From Trebonia sp963795335 (GTDB lineage: Bacteria > Actinomycetota > Actinomycetes > Streptosporangiales > Streptosporangiaceae), in assembly GCA_963795335.1 (NCBI GenBank), contig CAWCHI010000015.1, positions 186,001 to 250,000 of the forward strand: a DNA stretch of 64,000 nt, in the 5' to 3' direction. Below are positions 38,871 to 47,335 of this stretch, piece after piece. A program made the position numbers and the translations under genes. Within the stretch, counting starts at the first letter, position 1, and the number at the start of each line of letters is the position of its first letter. The notes under the pieces are model-generated. The model had not been told where the DNA came from. It saw only the letters and a program-made list of their open reading frames with translations, and ran no database searches.

Positions 38871-40754
38871 CTACCGGTGGCCGCGGTCCCGGTTGAGGGC
38901 CTCGTCCAGGTTGACTGCGGCGCTGATCAGGGCCAGGTGAGTGAGGGCCTGAGGGAAGTTGCCGAGCGCCTCGCCCGAGGCGCCGATCTGCTCCGCGAAC
39001 AGTCCCAGGTGGTTGCTGTAGGTGAGCAGCTTCTCGAACACGCCCCGGGCCTCGTGGACCCGCCCGGCCCGGGTCAGCGCCTCCACGTACCAGAAGGAGC
39101 ACAGGCTGAACGTGCCCTCGCCCTCCGACAGGCCGTCGTGCCCGGTGATGGCGTACCGGCTGACCAGGCTGTCGACAACCAGCTCGTCGCCGATCCGGTC
39201 GAGGGTACCGAGGAACCGCGGGTCGGTGTTGCCGGCGAACTTCACCAGCGGCATCATCAGCAGTGACGCGTCGAGCAGGCGACTGCCGGGGTACATCACG
39301 TAGCTCCTGATGTCCGGGTCCCAGCACTGTTCCTGAACGAAGCGGTGCGCCTCGCCGGCCAGCTCACGCCAGCGCTCGACCGGGCCGGGCAGGCCCCGGT
39401 CCAGGGCCAGCCGGCCCGCCCGGTCGTAGGCGACCCAGGTCATCAGGGCGGAATAGGTAAACCGCTGCCGGGGGCCGCGGATCTCCCAGATGCCCTCGTC
39501 CGCCTCGGTCCAGTGGTTCGCCAGCCACTCCAGCCGCTTGGTGAGCCAGCACCACAGGTCGTAGGAGATCGGCGCCTCGCGGTTGTAGATGTAGACGGAG
39601 TCCATGACCTCGCCGTACACGTCGATCTGGCGCTGCCCGGACGCGGCGTTGCCGATCCGCACCGGCTTCGCCCCGTCGTACCCGGCCAGGTGGTCCAGGG
39701 TCATCTCGGGGACCTGGTCGCTGCCGTCGATGGTGTAGAGGATCGCCACGTCGCGGTCGGCTTGGACCTCCTCGCATCGTTTCTGCAGCCAGTCCATGAA
39801 GCTGGCGGCCTCCTCCAGGAAGCCGAGCCGCATCAGGCTGTACACGGTGAACGAGGCGTCGCGGAGCCAGGCGTAGCGGTAGTCCCAGTTGCGGGTTCCG
39901 CCCGGCTCCTCCGGCAAGGAGGTAGTGGGAGCGGCCACCAGGGCGCCGGTGGGGTGGTAAACCAGCAGCTTCAGCGCCAGCGCGGAGCGCTGGACCACCT
40001 CGCGCCACCGGCCGGTGTAGCGGGACTGCCCGAGCCAGTTACGCCAGTAGTCCTGGGTGCGGGAGAACAGCTTCCGGGTCTCGCCCGGGGTGACCGGGTG
40101 GATGTCGCCGTTCCATTCCAGGTGGAAGTCGGCTTCCTCGCCTTCGTCGAGGACGAAGGTGGCCGCGACGCCTGACTCCTCTGCCTTCAGGCTGACGTTG
40201 GCCCGGAGCGTCAGCCGGCCCATGGGCGAGGTGAACACCGCGCCCACGCCCTTGATGATCTCGACCTCGTGCTCCATCCGGCCGTAGTCGAAGGCAGGGT
40301 GGCAGGCGACCTCGAACCGGGCCTGGCCGCGGACCGCCCGGGCCTGCCGGACCAGCAGGTCACGGGCTTTCCCGCCGGACGTGGTGTCGGGCACCATGAA
40401 GTCGATGACCTCGCCCACCGCGTCCTTGCCCTGGAACCGGGTCAGCAGGATGTTGGTGTCGGGCAGGTAGCGCTGCTTCGGCTTGGCGTAGCTGGTCCGC
40501 GCGGTCAGCGAGAAGTAGCCGCCCTTGTCCTTGTCCAGCAGCGCGCCGAACAGGCTCGGGGCGTCGAAGCGGCCCGGGCAGAACCAGTCGATGGTGCCGT
40601 CGGTACCGACCAGGGCGACGGTGCGCAGGTCGCCGATGATCCCGTGCTCTTCGATCGGCAGGTACCCTCTGGGCGACCCGGGACCGCCCGCCCCGTTCCC
40701 CGGAGGGTTGCGCTGCTGCATGGAGTAGGTCTTTCCGGGAGAGCGGGAGTTCAC
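38871..40754 (-). CDS. Glycoside hydrolase family 15 enzyme (trehalase/glucoamylase type)
   Basis: The 627-residue protein (GTG 40754; ATG 40721 is an alternative) has an N-terminal beta-domain beginning YLPIEEHGIIGDLRTVALVG, with TDGTIDWFCPGRFDAPSLFG, and a C-terminal (alpha/alpha)6 barrel with GGTRNWDYRYAWLRDASFTV, the acid Glu in TEADEGIWEIRG and the base Glu in AEQIGASGEALGNFPQAL. No signal peptide is seen, so it is cytosolic. The layout equals that of the mycobacterial Rv2402-type trehalase and of bacterial glucoamylase-like GH15 proteins, so hydrolysis of trehalose or short alpha-glucans is expected. Neighbours give no pathway hint. Confidence 0.87.
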   Translation of the reverse strand: MNSRSPGKTYSMQQRNPPGNGAGGPGSPRGYLPIEEHGIIGDLRTVALVGTDGTIDWFCPGRFDAPSLFGALLDKDKGGYFSLTARTSYAKPKQRYLPDTNILLTRFQGKDAVGEVIDFMVPDTTSGGKARDLLVRQARAVRGQARFEVACHPAFDYGRMEHEVEIIKGVGAVFTSPMGRLTLRANVSLKAEESGVAATFVLDEGEEADFHLEWNGDIHPVTPGETRKLFSRTQDYWRNWLGQSRYTGRWREVVQRSALALKLLVYHPTGALVAAPTTSLPEEPGGTRNWDYRYAWLRDASFTVYSLMRLGFLEEAASFMDWLQKRCEEVQADRDVAILYTIDGSDQVPEMTLDHLAGYDGAKPVRIGNAASGQRQIDVYGEVMDSVYIYNREAPISYDLWCWLTKRLEWLANHWTEADEGIWEIRGPRQRFTYSALMTWVAYDRAGRLALDRGLPGPVERWRELAGEAHRFVQEQCWDPDIRSYVMYPGSRLLDASLLMMPLVKFAGNTDPRFLGTLDRIGDELVVDSLVSRYAITGHDGLSEGEGTFSLCSFWYVEALTRAGRVHEARGVFEKLLTYSNHLGLFAEQIGASGEALGNFPQALTHLALISAAVNLDEALNRDRGHR

Positions 40755-41123
40755 GCCTCAAACTGTTACCGAATGGAGGCAACTTGCTACGTTCGGTATG
40801 ATTTGGGGGAGATCGCGCTGATACCAGGTGCCTTGCTTACCGCCGATGTGGGCCGGATCGGCCGCGCCGACCGGGACGTGCTGCGCGACCCGGTAACCGA
40901 GCTCGGCCCTGGTCCGTGACCCCGGTGAGCAGGCGGTGGAGGAGGGGGAGCCGGGCCTGCGCGGCTGGCGAAGGCCGGGCAGCGCACCGGCTGGGTGACG
41001 CCGAGTCCCAGGGCATCTACGGCCTCACGGCCGCTCTGCTCGTCGCGGCCGGCCTCGTCCTGGTCTGGGGTGAGCGCCGGGCCGTCGGCTGACCGGCCGT
41101 GTCACCCGGTGGAGGGCGGCTGG
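40755..41123. other. Intergenic stretch with a membrane-protein fragment
   Basis: The first 230 bp hold no recognisable gene. At 40994-41092 one frame reads AESQGIYGLTAALLVAAGLV and ends GERRAVG-stop. This looks like the last transmembrane helix of a transporter (MFS-like), without the rest. Confidence 0.35.
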
Positions 41124-42005
41124 TCAGGTGAAGTAGTGCCCCTGGTCGATGTCCTCGATGAGGCCCGGGCCGGCTGGCTTCCAGCCCAGCAGCTCCTGGG
41201 TGAGGGTGCTGGAGGCGGGCATGTCGGTGCTGAGCAGGGGGACGAGCATGCCCGGGTACTCCCCGGCGGGCAGGGACCTGGACGGCAGGTTCAGGCCCCG
41301 GCCGATGGCCTCGGCGATCTCACGCAGGGGCACGCCCTCGTCGCCGACGGCGTTGAGTACCGCGCCGGCTGGTGCGCGCTCGACCGCCAGCCGGTACAGG
41401 ACAGCGGCGTCCTGCACGTGGACCGCGGGCCAGCGGCTGGCGCCGTCGCCGAGGTACCCGGACACGCCCTTGGCCCGGGCCATGGCGATGAGCTGGGGGA
41501 TCAGGCCGTGGCGTTCCCCGGCGCCGTGCACCGAGCGGGGCAGCATGACCAGGGAAGAGCGGATGCCGTGGTCGGCGGCTGCGAGGGCGGTCTGCAGGTT
41601 GCGGATGCGGGCGGCGATGGGTCCCTCGGCGATGAGTTCGTCGCGTTCGGTCGCGGGACGGCCGGCCACGGCGAGCGTTGCGCCGGAAGTCACCAGGGGC
41701 GCGCCTGCGCCGGCCAGCGCGGTCGCGAAGGTCTCGATGGCCTGGGCGTCGGCCGGCGCCCCGCCGACCTGACCGAGGTGGTGCTCGTAAGCCAGGTGGA
41801 TGACGCCGTCGCACGCGCGGGCCCCGGTCTGCAGCACGCCGGCGTCGTTCAGGTCACCGGGGAGCACCTCGGCGCCCAGGTCGGCGACCGCGTGGGCGGC
41901 GGCCTGGGCGCGGGCCAGCCCGAGGACCTGGTGGCCGGCCTGGATGAGTTCGGGGATGACGGCCGAGCCGATCCAGCCGGAACCGCCGGTGACGAAAATG
42001 CGCAT
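41124..42005 (-). CDS. NAD(P)-dependent extended SDR (nucleoside-sugar-epimerase-like)
   Basis: ATG 42005 gives 293 residues with MRIFVTGGSGWIGSAVIPEL (Rossmann GxxGxxG), LPGDLNDAG, and a C-terminal substrate region WPAVHVQDAAVLYRLAVERA. The catalytic Ser/Tyr-Lys pattern is weak (no clear YxxxK), as in atypical extended SDRs and NAD(P)H-binding reductases. It is divergent from a TetR regulator; three operator-like repeats fill the gap, so this enzyme is the probable controlled target. The substrate could be the small molecule that the TetR protein senses or a product of it. Confidence 0.82.
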   Translation of the reverse strand: MRIFVTGGSGWIGSAVIPELIQAGHQVLGLARAQAAAHAVADLGAEVLPGDLNDAGVLQTGARACDGVIHLAYEHHLGQVGGAPADAQAIETFATALAGAGAPLVTSGATLAVAGRPATERDELIAEGPIAARIRNLQTALAAADHGIRSSLVMLPRSVHGAGERHGLIPQLIAMARAKGVSGYLGDGASRWPAVHVQDAAVLYRLAVERAPAGAVLNAVGDEGVPLREIAEAIGRGLNLPSRSLPAGEYPGMLVPLLSTDMPASSTLTQELLGWKPAGPGLIEDIDQGHYFT

Positions 42006-42063
42006 GTGGGGTCTCCTCTGTTGTCGTGCCAAGGATGTGCGGGCAGGGCCGCGACTGGAGGGT

Positions 42064-42082
42064 GATGCGATCTAGTCACATC
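42064..42082. promoter_or_regulatory. TetR operator-like repeat 1
   Basis: GATGCGA-tctag-TCACATC is a 7-5-7 dyad with one mismatch. It is the copy nearest the SDR gene. Confidence 0.65.
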
Positions 42083-42094
42083 AGACTACTACAT

Positions 42095-42113
42095 GATGCG
42101 ACTGAGTTGCATT
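42095..42113. promoter_or_regulatory. TetR operator-like repeat 2
   Basis: GATGCGA-ctgag-TTGCATT is a weaker dyad (5 of 7 matches). Its left half equals that of repeat 1; the start-to-start distance is 31 bp. Confidence 0.5.
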
Positions 42114-42126
42114 GACTCCCCGGAAT

Positions 42127-42145
42127 GACGCGATCCGGTCGCGTC
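42127..42145. promoter_or_regulatory. TetR operator-like repeat 3
   Basis: GACGCGA-tccgg-TCGCGTC is a perfect 7-5-7 dyad, 32 bp from repeat 2 and 15 bp before the TetR GTG start. Confidence 0.65.
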
Positions 42146-42160
42146 GCCTACGATGTGACG

Positions 42161-42754
42161 GTGAGCAGATGGGCCCCGAACGCGCGTGAGCGGCTCGAAA
42201 CCGCAGCGCTGGACCTGTTCACGGAGAACGGGTACGAGGAGACGACCGTCGCGCAGATCGCCGACCGGGCGGGCCTGAACCGGGCCACGTTCTTCCGGCA
42301 CTTCGCGGACAAGCGCGAGGTCCTGTTCGGCGGCGAAGACATGCTGGCCGGGCTGTTCGCCGACGCCATCCGGGCTGCCTCCCCGGAGGCAACCCTCACC
42401 GAGTGCCTGCAGGCGGCGTTCGCGGCCAGTGAGGTCGCGATCACCCCGCAGCAGCGGGCGAAGGCCGCCCAGCGCGTGCTGGTGGTCGCGGCGAACACCG
42501 AGCTGCAGGAGCGGGGACTGCTCAAGCGCGCCCGGATTGCCCGCTCGGTCACCGCCGCCCTGCGGGACCGGGGTACGGACGAGCTCACCGCCCGGCTGGG
42601 GGCGGAGGTGGCGATGCTCGCCTTCAGTGTCGCCGTCGAGCGCTGGATGAAAGCCGACAACGACGAGCCGTTCTCACACCATGCCGCCGGCGCCCTGCGT
42701 GACGTTCAGGCGCGGGCGGCCGGGTTCGACTCGCGGTCTCGCCGTTCAGCCTGA
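42161..42754 (+). CDS. TetR-family transcriptional regulator
   Basis: GTG 42161 gives 197 residues starting SRWAPNARERLETAALDLFT. The helix-turn-helix is NGYEETTVAQIADRAGLNRA followed by TFFRHFADKREVLF; the C-terminal helical ligand domain has no diagnostic motif. The open frame extends to ATG 42125, but that would place operator repeat 3 inside the coding region, so the later start is preferred. It is divergent from the SDR gene and probably represses both. The stop overlaps the opposing SpoIIE gene end by 9 bp. Confidence 0.87.
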   Translation: MSRWAPNARERLETAALDLFTENGYEETTVAQIADRAGLNRATFFRHFADKREVLFGGEDMLAGLFADAIRAASPEATLTECLQAAFAASEVAITPQQRAKAAQRVLVVAANTELQERGLLKRARIARSVTAALRDRGTDELTARLGAEVAMLAFSVAVERWMKADNDEPFSHHAAGALRDVQARAAGFDSRSRRSA

Positions 42755-44080
42755 CCGTGGCGGGATGCGCAGGGCCAGCAGCGCGGTGTCGTCGCTTGCC
42801 CAGCCGCCGTGCCGCCTGGCCAGGGCGGCGACGATGTAATCGGTGGTGGCGGCGGCGTCTAGGCCCCGGGTCGCGGCCAGCGTGCGGGCAAGGGCCTGAT
42901 CGTCGAACATCGGCTGCCGCGGTTCCCCGCTGCCCGGGGCGGGGCGCCCCTCGATGGCGCCGTCGGTGTACAGCAGGAGCAGGTCTCCGGGGGACAGCCG
43001 GAAGCGGGCGTCGGTCAGGCCGACCGCACTGGTGTACCCGAGCAGGTGACCGGTGACGCCCACCTGCTGGACCTCGCCGCTGACCCGGCGGATCAGCGCG
43101 GGCGGATGCCCGGCCAGGCACAGCCGTCCGGTCAGCCCGGCGGAGGTACGGCGGAAGGTGGCCTGGGCCGCGGTGAGAAACAGCGGGGCGCGCTGGGCCA
43201 GCATCGCCGCGTTCAGCCGGCGCAGCACCTCGGCCGGAGACGGGTGGTCGCGCGCGTCGGCCCGCAGGGTGTAGCGGGCGAGCGCGGTCACCTTGGCCGC
43301 CTCGGTTCCCTTTCCGCAGACGTCGCCCATCACCGCGCTCCAGTACGGCCCGCGGCCCTGGAACAGGTCGTAGAAGTCCCCCGTCACGGTCTCGCCGCCA
43401 TGGGTGGCGGGCAGGTAGCGGGCGGCGGCGTCGAGCCAGGGGGCGGGCCTCAGCACCGGCGGCAGCAGGCTGGCTTGCAGACTCTGAGCGAGGGTGCGGG
43501 TTCTGGCCAGGGATGCCTCCGAGGCTTCGAGCGCGGTGCTCGTCGCGTGCAGCGCGACCCGCAGGTTGACCTCATTCGATACGGCCCGGGCCAGCGTTGC
43601 CAGCGTGTCCAGTTCTCCGGTCGTCCACTTGCGCGGGCTGGGGTCGATGACGCACATGCTCCCGACCGGCTGCTTGTCGGTGGTCACGATCGGGAAGCCG
43701 GCCCAGGCCCCGACCCCCCAGGGGCCGATCGCCGGATGCCCCGTGGTGCGCGGGTCGTTCACCGCGTCCTCCACGATGAAGGGCCCGTTCATCCCGATGG
43801 GGAAATAGCAGAAGTCGTCGCCGACCGCGTTCTGCCAGGCTTCCGGGCCGCCGTAGGCCAGATGCGGGACTGACTTCCAGTAGGTGCGGAATTCCCCGAC
43901 GAAGGTGATGGCGGCGATGCCGCACCCGGTCACCGAAGACGCCAGCCGGGCCAGGTCGTCGAACACTGGCTCCGGGGCGGTGCCGGCCTGCCCGGTTGCC
44001 TCCAGGGAGGCGAGGCGGTCCGGGTCCGACAGCACCGCGGGCAGGCCGTCCGCCCGGACGCCGCCTGGATAATCCACCAC
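42746..44080 (-). CDS. GAF-SpoIIE PP2C-type serine phosphatase
   Basis: The 444-residue protein has an N-terminal GAF domain (residues about 35-190: FDDLARLASSVTGCGIAAIT, FYI-like DFCYFPIGMNGPFIVEDAVN, MCVIDPSPRKWT), a coiled linker (ALEASEASLARTRTLAQSLQ) and a C-terminal SpoIIE phosphatase domain with metal-binding GDFYDLF, GDVCGKG, LYTDGAIEG and WASDDTALLAL. Such proteins dephosphorylate STAS anti-sigma antagonists in response to a signal bound by GAF. The HATPase and STAS genes next door, on the other strand, complete the partner-switching set. Confidence 0.88.
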   Translation of the reverse strand: MVDYPGGVRADGLPAVLSDPDRLASLEATGQAGTAPEPVFDDLARLASSVTGCGIAAITFVGEFRTYWKSVPHLAYGGPEAWQNAVGDDFCYFPIGMNGPFIVEDAVNDPRTTGHPAIGPWGVGAWAGFPIVTTDKQPVGSMCVIDPSPRKWTTGELDTLATLARAVSNEVNLRVALHATSTALEASEASLARTRTLAQSLQASLLPPVLRPAPWLDAAARYLPATHGGETVTGDFYDLFQGRGPYWSAVMGDVCGKGTEAAKVTALARYTLRADARDHPSPAEVLRRLNAAMLAQRAPLFLTAAQATFRRTSAGLTGRLCLAGHPPALIRRVSGEVQQVGVTGHLLGYTSAVGLTDARFRLSPGDLLLLYTDGAIEGRPAPGSGEPRQPMFDDQALARTLAATRGLDAAATTDYIVAALARRHGGWASDDTALLALRIPPRSG

Positions 44081-44276
44081 TCACCCCGCGATCCTCAGGT
44101 CGGTCATCGTCCGAACATTACGCATACCGCCAGTACTTGCCTAGTCGTCCCTGCCTGCTCTTATTACCATGATGCGGCGATTGCCGCCTGGTCCCCGGCC
44201 GAGCCGATGCCTCCGCAGGCGCAGAGCAAGGCGCCGCAGCCGGTTGGCTCCTCCGGGTGAGGGTAGCCGACGGTTG

Positions 44277-44696
44277 ATGACCGGGACCGGAAGCGCCGCT
44301 CACGACGAGGTAGCGCTTGACCAAGGCTTTGACGCCGCTACCCTGCACCTGGTGCGGGAGCGGGTAGCGGGGTGCGCGGCTGCTGCGGGCATCCCGGCCA
44401 GCCGGACCGCGGAGATCACCCTCGCCGTGCACGAGCTGGCGGCTAACACCGTCACCCACGGTCCGGGCGCCGGGCGCCTTCAGGTGAACGCGGCCGGCGG
44501 GACGTTGAGTTGCCAGGTCAGCGACACCGGGCCAGGTCCCGGCGACTGGCCCGTGCGCCAGGGGCACGGCTTGTGGATCGTGCGGCAGGTCGCCGACCAG
44601 CTCGACATCTCCAGCGGCCCGGCCGGGTCGGCGGTCACCGCCGTGTTCACCAGCCCGGCCGGCCGAGCCGGAGAAGGGGCTGGCGGAAGCGCCTGA
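44277..44696 (+). CDS. HATPase_c anti-sigma factor-type serine kinase (RsbW/SpoIIAB-like)
   Basis: ATG 44277 gives 139 residues starting TGTGSAAHDEVALDQGFDAA; the open frame further upstream is Arg-rich and unlikely. ATP-binding marks are ITLAVHELAANTVTHGPGAG (N box), QVSDTGPGP (G1) and RQGHGLWIVRQVADQLDI (G2). These kinases bind a sigma factor or phosphorylate a STAS protein. The STAS gene follows after 53 bp. No sigma factor gene lies in the window, so its target is elsewhere or not a sigma factor. Confidence 0.85.
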   Translation: MTGTGSAAHDEVALDQGFDAATLHLVRERVAGCAAAAGIPASRTAEITLAVHELAANTVTHGPGAGRLQVNAAGGTLSCQVSDTGPGPGDWPVRQGHGLWIVRQVADQLDISSGPAGSAVTAVFTSPAGRAGEGAGGSA

Positions 44697-44749
44697 ACCG
44701 CAGCGGGCACGGGCGTGAAAGGCGGTCGGCTGGATGAGATAATTGTGCC

Positions 44750-45091
44750 GTGACCCAGCTGTCAGTGTCCGTCAGCGTGGTAGAGGACGCGGAGGGTGCC
44801 CAGACCCTGATCCGCCTGATCGGCGAGGCCGATGCTTCCACGCCAGAACTCGGAGAGGCGTTGCGCGCCGAGGTCGCGAAAAGGCCCCGCGTGCTGGTGG
44901 TGGACACCTCGGAGCTCAGGTTCATCGACTCGGCCGCGATCCATCAGATCGTCCGGGCTCACCGGGAGCTCCGCGCGGGCGGCGGCTGGCTCCTGCTCAC
45001 CAACCCCGGGCCCGAAGTGAAGCGAATCCTGCAGATAACTGGCCTGGACCTGGTGATACCAGTCCATCCCGGCATTGACGAAGCAGGCTGA
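44750..45091 (+). CDS. STAS-domain anti-sigma factor antagonist
   Basis: GTG 44750 gives a 113-residue STAS protein. ADASTPELGEALRAEVAKRP and VLVVDTSELRFIDSAAIHQI form the core; the Ser in FIDSAAI is the usual phosphorylation site. In partner switching the unphosphorylated form binds the kinase next door and frees its target; the SpoIIE phosphatase on the other strand would reset it. Confidence 0.87.
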   Translation: MTQLSVSVSVVEDAEGAQTLIRLIGEADASTPELGEALRAEVAKRPRVLVVDTSELRFIDSAAIHQIVRAHRELRAGGGWLLLTNPGPEVKRILQITGLDLVIPVHPGIDEAG

Positions 45092-45377
45092 TCCCCCGTG
45101 GAGAACCCGGAAGCGATCAGCACGGCCGACTCGGCTGGCGGTCACCGCCGCCCTCGCAGCTGGCCACCCCGGCCGGCGCCCAGCCGCGGGATACGCGGAA
45201 ACCCGGGCCACACCCGTCAACCAGGCGGACAACGGGCGATACCGGACCGAAGCTAAACTATGAGGTTTTTCAGACCACGGCCGGAGAGCAGGCCGGCCGC
45301 CTAAAGTTAAAGGCTGCGGGCGCCCTCGGCGACGGGGTGGCCGGCCCGTGTGCTCCCGAGGATCGGATTGTTGCCTT
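45092..45377. other. Intergenic region without a recognised gene
   Basis: No supported coding sequence. A GC-rich partial hairpin (CGGCCGGAGAGCAGGCCGGCCG) sits near 45280-45300, about 80 bp before the next gene. Promoter elements are not clear. Confidence 0.4.
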
Positions 45378-46544
45378 ATGCCTGCGCACCGTATGATCAC
45401 GAGATTTCGCGCTCTGGCCGCCTTGCTCATCGCCGGATTTGTCTGCTGCACGGCTGCCTGCAGCGGCGGCGGGGCCGGCAGCGGGGGCAGCAGCGCCCAG
45501 GCGACGACCGGCTGGACCGCGGGCGCGCACGCGTCGGGCTCCTCGGGCGATGCGGCCGGGCTGGGCCTGTACGACGGCCAGTTCAACCCGAAGGGCATCG
45601 AGACCGCCGCCAACTGGCTCGGTTCGCCCGCCACGATCAAGTACGCGCAGGATTTCATTGACGCCACCGACTGGTCCCACATCGCTGACCCATGGCAGCT
45701 GTCCAACTGGAAGGGCACCCCGTACACGATGGTCTGGGGCGTCCCCATGATCCCCTGCGGCGGCCCGTCGACCCAGTGCGCCACCAACGTCTCGGACTAC
45801 GGCCAACTTGCCAGCGGCGCTGCCGACGGCTACTTCAAGACCCTCGCCCAGCACTTGGTAGCGGCCGGCTTCGGCACGTCGTACATACGGCTCGGCTGGG
45901 AGTTCAACGCTTCCTGGATGGGCTGGAGCGTCTGCAACGAGTCCGGCTCCGGGCTGGACAGCTGGGCGACGGATTTTGTGTCCGGTTTCCGGAACATCGT
46001 GACCAGCATGCGCAGCGTGAGCGGGGCTGACTTCAAGTTCATCTGGAATCCGCTGGAAAGCAGCAATGCCAGCTGCCCGGGCGGGAACCTGGAGAAGTTC
46101 TACCCCGGCGACACCTACGTCGACGTAGTGGCGCTGGACGTCTACGACGGCGTCGGCCAGGAGGTCAGCAGCGACACAGCCCGCTTCAGCGACCTGATGA
46201 ACGGGGTCAACGGCGGGGAGTGGACGTCGGTCACGCCGTCGGCCATCAGCGGCAAGAAGTTCAAGGGCTACGGGCTCACCTGGCTGTCCGCGTTCGGCAA
46301 GGAGCACGGCAAGGAGATCGCCATCCCCGAGTGGGGGCTGAACTCCCCGAACGCCGGGGGCGGCGACGACGCCTACTTCGTGACCCAGATGGCGGCCTGG
46401 ATCAAGAAGAACGCGACCGGTCCGGCCATCTTCTGGAACAACGACAGCGGCGCAACCCTCCAGCTGGACATCCCGAACTACACCCAGGGCAACACGCCCA
46501 AGGCGACTGCCGCCTTCAAGGCCGCCTTCGGCACCGCCAGCTAG
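45378..46544 (+). CDS. Secreted GH26-like glycoside hydrolase (lipoprotein)
   Basis: ATG 45378 (or 45393) starts a basic-hydrophobic signal RFRALAALLIAGFVCCTAAC with a lipobox-type TAAC before a Ser/Gly linker. The mature domain of about 330 residues is a TIM barrel of the GH26 type: YIRLGWEFNASWMGWS holds the acid/base Glu and KEIAIPEWGLNS the nucleophile Glu, with WNPLESSNASCPGG and VDVVALDVYDGV as further barrel strands. GH26 enzymes cut beta-mannans or related beta-glycans. Together with the GH12-like pair it points to use of plant or fungal wall polymers; specificity is an inference. Confidence 0.82.
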   Translation: MPAHRMITRFRALAALLIAGFVCCTAACSGGGAGSGGSSAQATTGWTAGAHASGSSGDAAGLGLYDGQFNPKGIETAANWLGSPATIKYAQDFIDATDWSHIADPWQLSNWKGTPYTMVWGVPMIPCGGPSTQCATNVSDYGQLASGAADGYFKTLAQHLVAAGFGTSYIRLGWEFNASWMGWSVCNESGSGLDSWATDFVSGFRNIVTSMRSVSGADFKFIWNPLESSNASCPGGNLEKFYPGDTYVDVVALDVYDGVGQEVSSDTARFSDLMNGVNGGEWTSVTPSAISGKKFKGYGLTWLSAFGKEHGKEIAIPEWGLNSPNAGGGDDAYFVTQMAAWIKKNATGPAIFWNNDSGATLQLDIPNYTQGNTPKATAAFKAAFGTAS

Positions 46545-46561
46545 GGGGCTGACCCGGGCGG

Positions 46562-47335
46562 CTACGCCAGCAGCCCGGCCAGCGTCTCACGGACGTTCTT
46601 GTCCCCGAGCTGGCGCGGGACTAGCGCGGCCGGGTCGCTGTCCGAGCGGCCGAAGACATGCAGCCGGCCGTCACCCCGGGCGAGGATCAGGTCGGTGCTC
46701 GAGTCGGCGGTCTCGGCCGATCCCTGCGCGCTGTACCGGGAGACGGTGACGAGGGCTGACCGGGACGAGGACGCGAGCGTCGCGGCGGCGTCGACATCCG
46801 CGTCATGGCTGGCCAGTTCACCCTTCGGCAGCCAGTCGGTGAGGTCGTCGAAGGTCTTGTCGGCCGGGAAGAGGCCCAGCTCGTGGATGCCGAGGGCGTC
46901 GATGCGGACCACGAGGAAGATGTTCTCCGGCTGGGGGAGCAGCAGCGTCCGCCACGGTTCCCCGGGCCGGGTGCCGGTCGCCCGGGCGTCGAGCACCATC
47001 CGTGCCCGCTGCTGGAAGGCGACCGCGATGCCGAGGTCGCCGCGGACCTGCAGCTGGCCGTCGCCGGAGCCGGCCACCAGCAGCTGACGGGCGGACAGCG
47101 AGCGGACCGCCTCGGCCAGGACCTCGTCGGACGGCCGGGCTTCGAGGAAGTCCACGATCGCGTCCACCGCGGTCAGCTCGGCCAGGGTGTAGGCGCCGAG
47201 CAGCACCGGCCCGGTGTGCACCAGGTCCACCACCGAGGAGACCAGCCCGCCGGGGACGTTGGCCTGGCCCGGCGTCGGTTCCGGCGCCTGCCCGGCGGTT
47301 GCCGTCTCGCTCACGTCAGCCCCGCTTCCGTCCAC
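46562..47335 (-). CDS. Protein of unknown function, second gene of a two-gene operon
   Basis: The 257-residue acidic, soluble protein has a disordered N-terminus (TATAGQAPEPTPGQANVPGG) and then two alpha/beta halves: LVHTGPVLLGAYTLAELTAV with DAIVDFLEARPSDEVLAEAV, and IFLVVRIDALGIHELGLFPA. The pattern of a mid-protein ARQLLVAGSGDGQLQVRGDL weakly recalls EspG-type chaperones, but no ESX genes are near and I do not assign it. It overlaps the 3' end of the upstream gene by 25 bp, so the two are co-translated. No signal peptide or membrane helix. Confidence 0.7.
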   Translation of the reverse strand: MDGSGADVSETATAGQAPEPTPGQANVPGGLVSSVVDLVHTGPVLLGAYTLAELTAVDAIVDFLEARPSDEVLAEAVRSLSARQLLVAGSGDGQLQVRGDLGIAVAFQQRARMVLDARATGTRPGEPWRTLLLPQPENIFLVVRIDALGIHELGLFPADKTFDDLTDWLPKGELASHDADVDAAATLASSSRSALVTVSRYSAQGSAETADSSTDLILARGDGRLHVFGRSDSDPAALVPRQLGDKNVRETLAGLLA

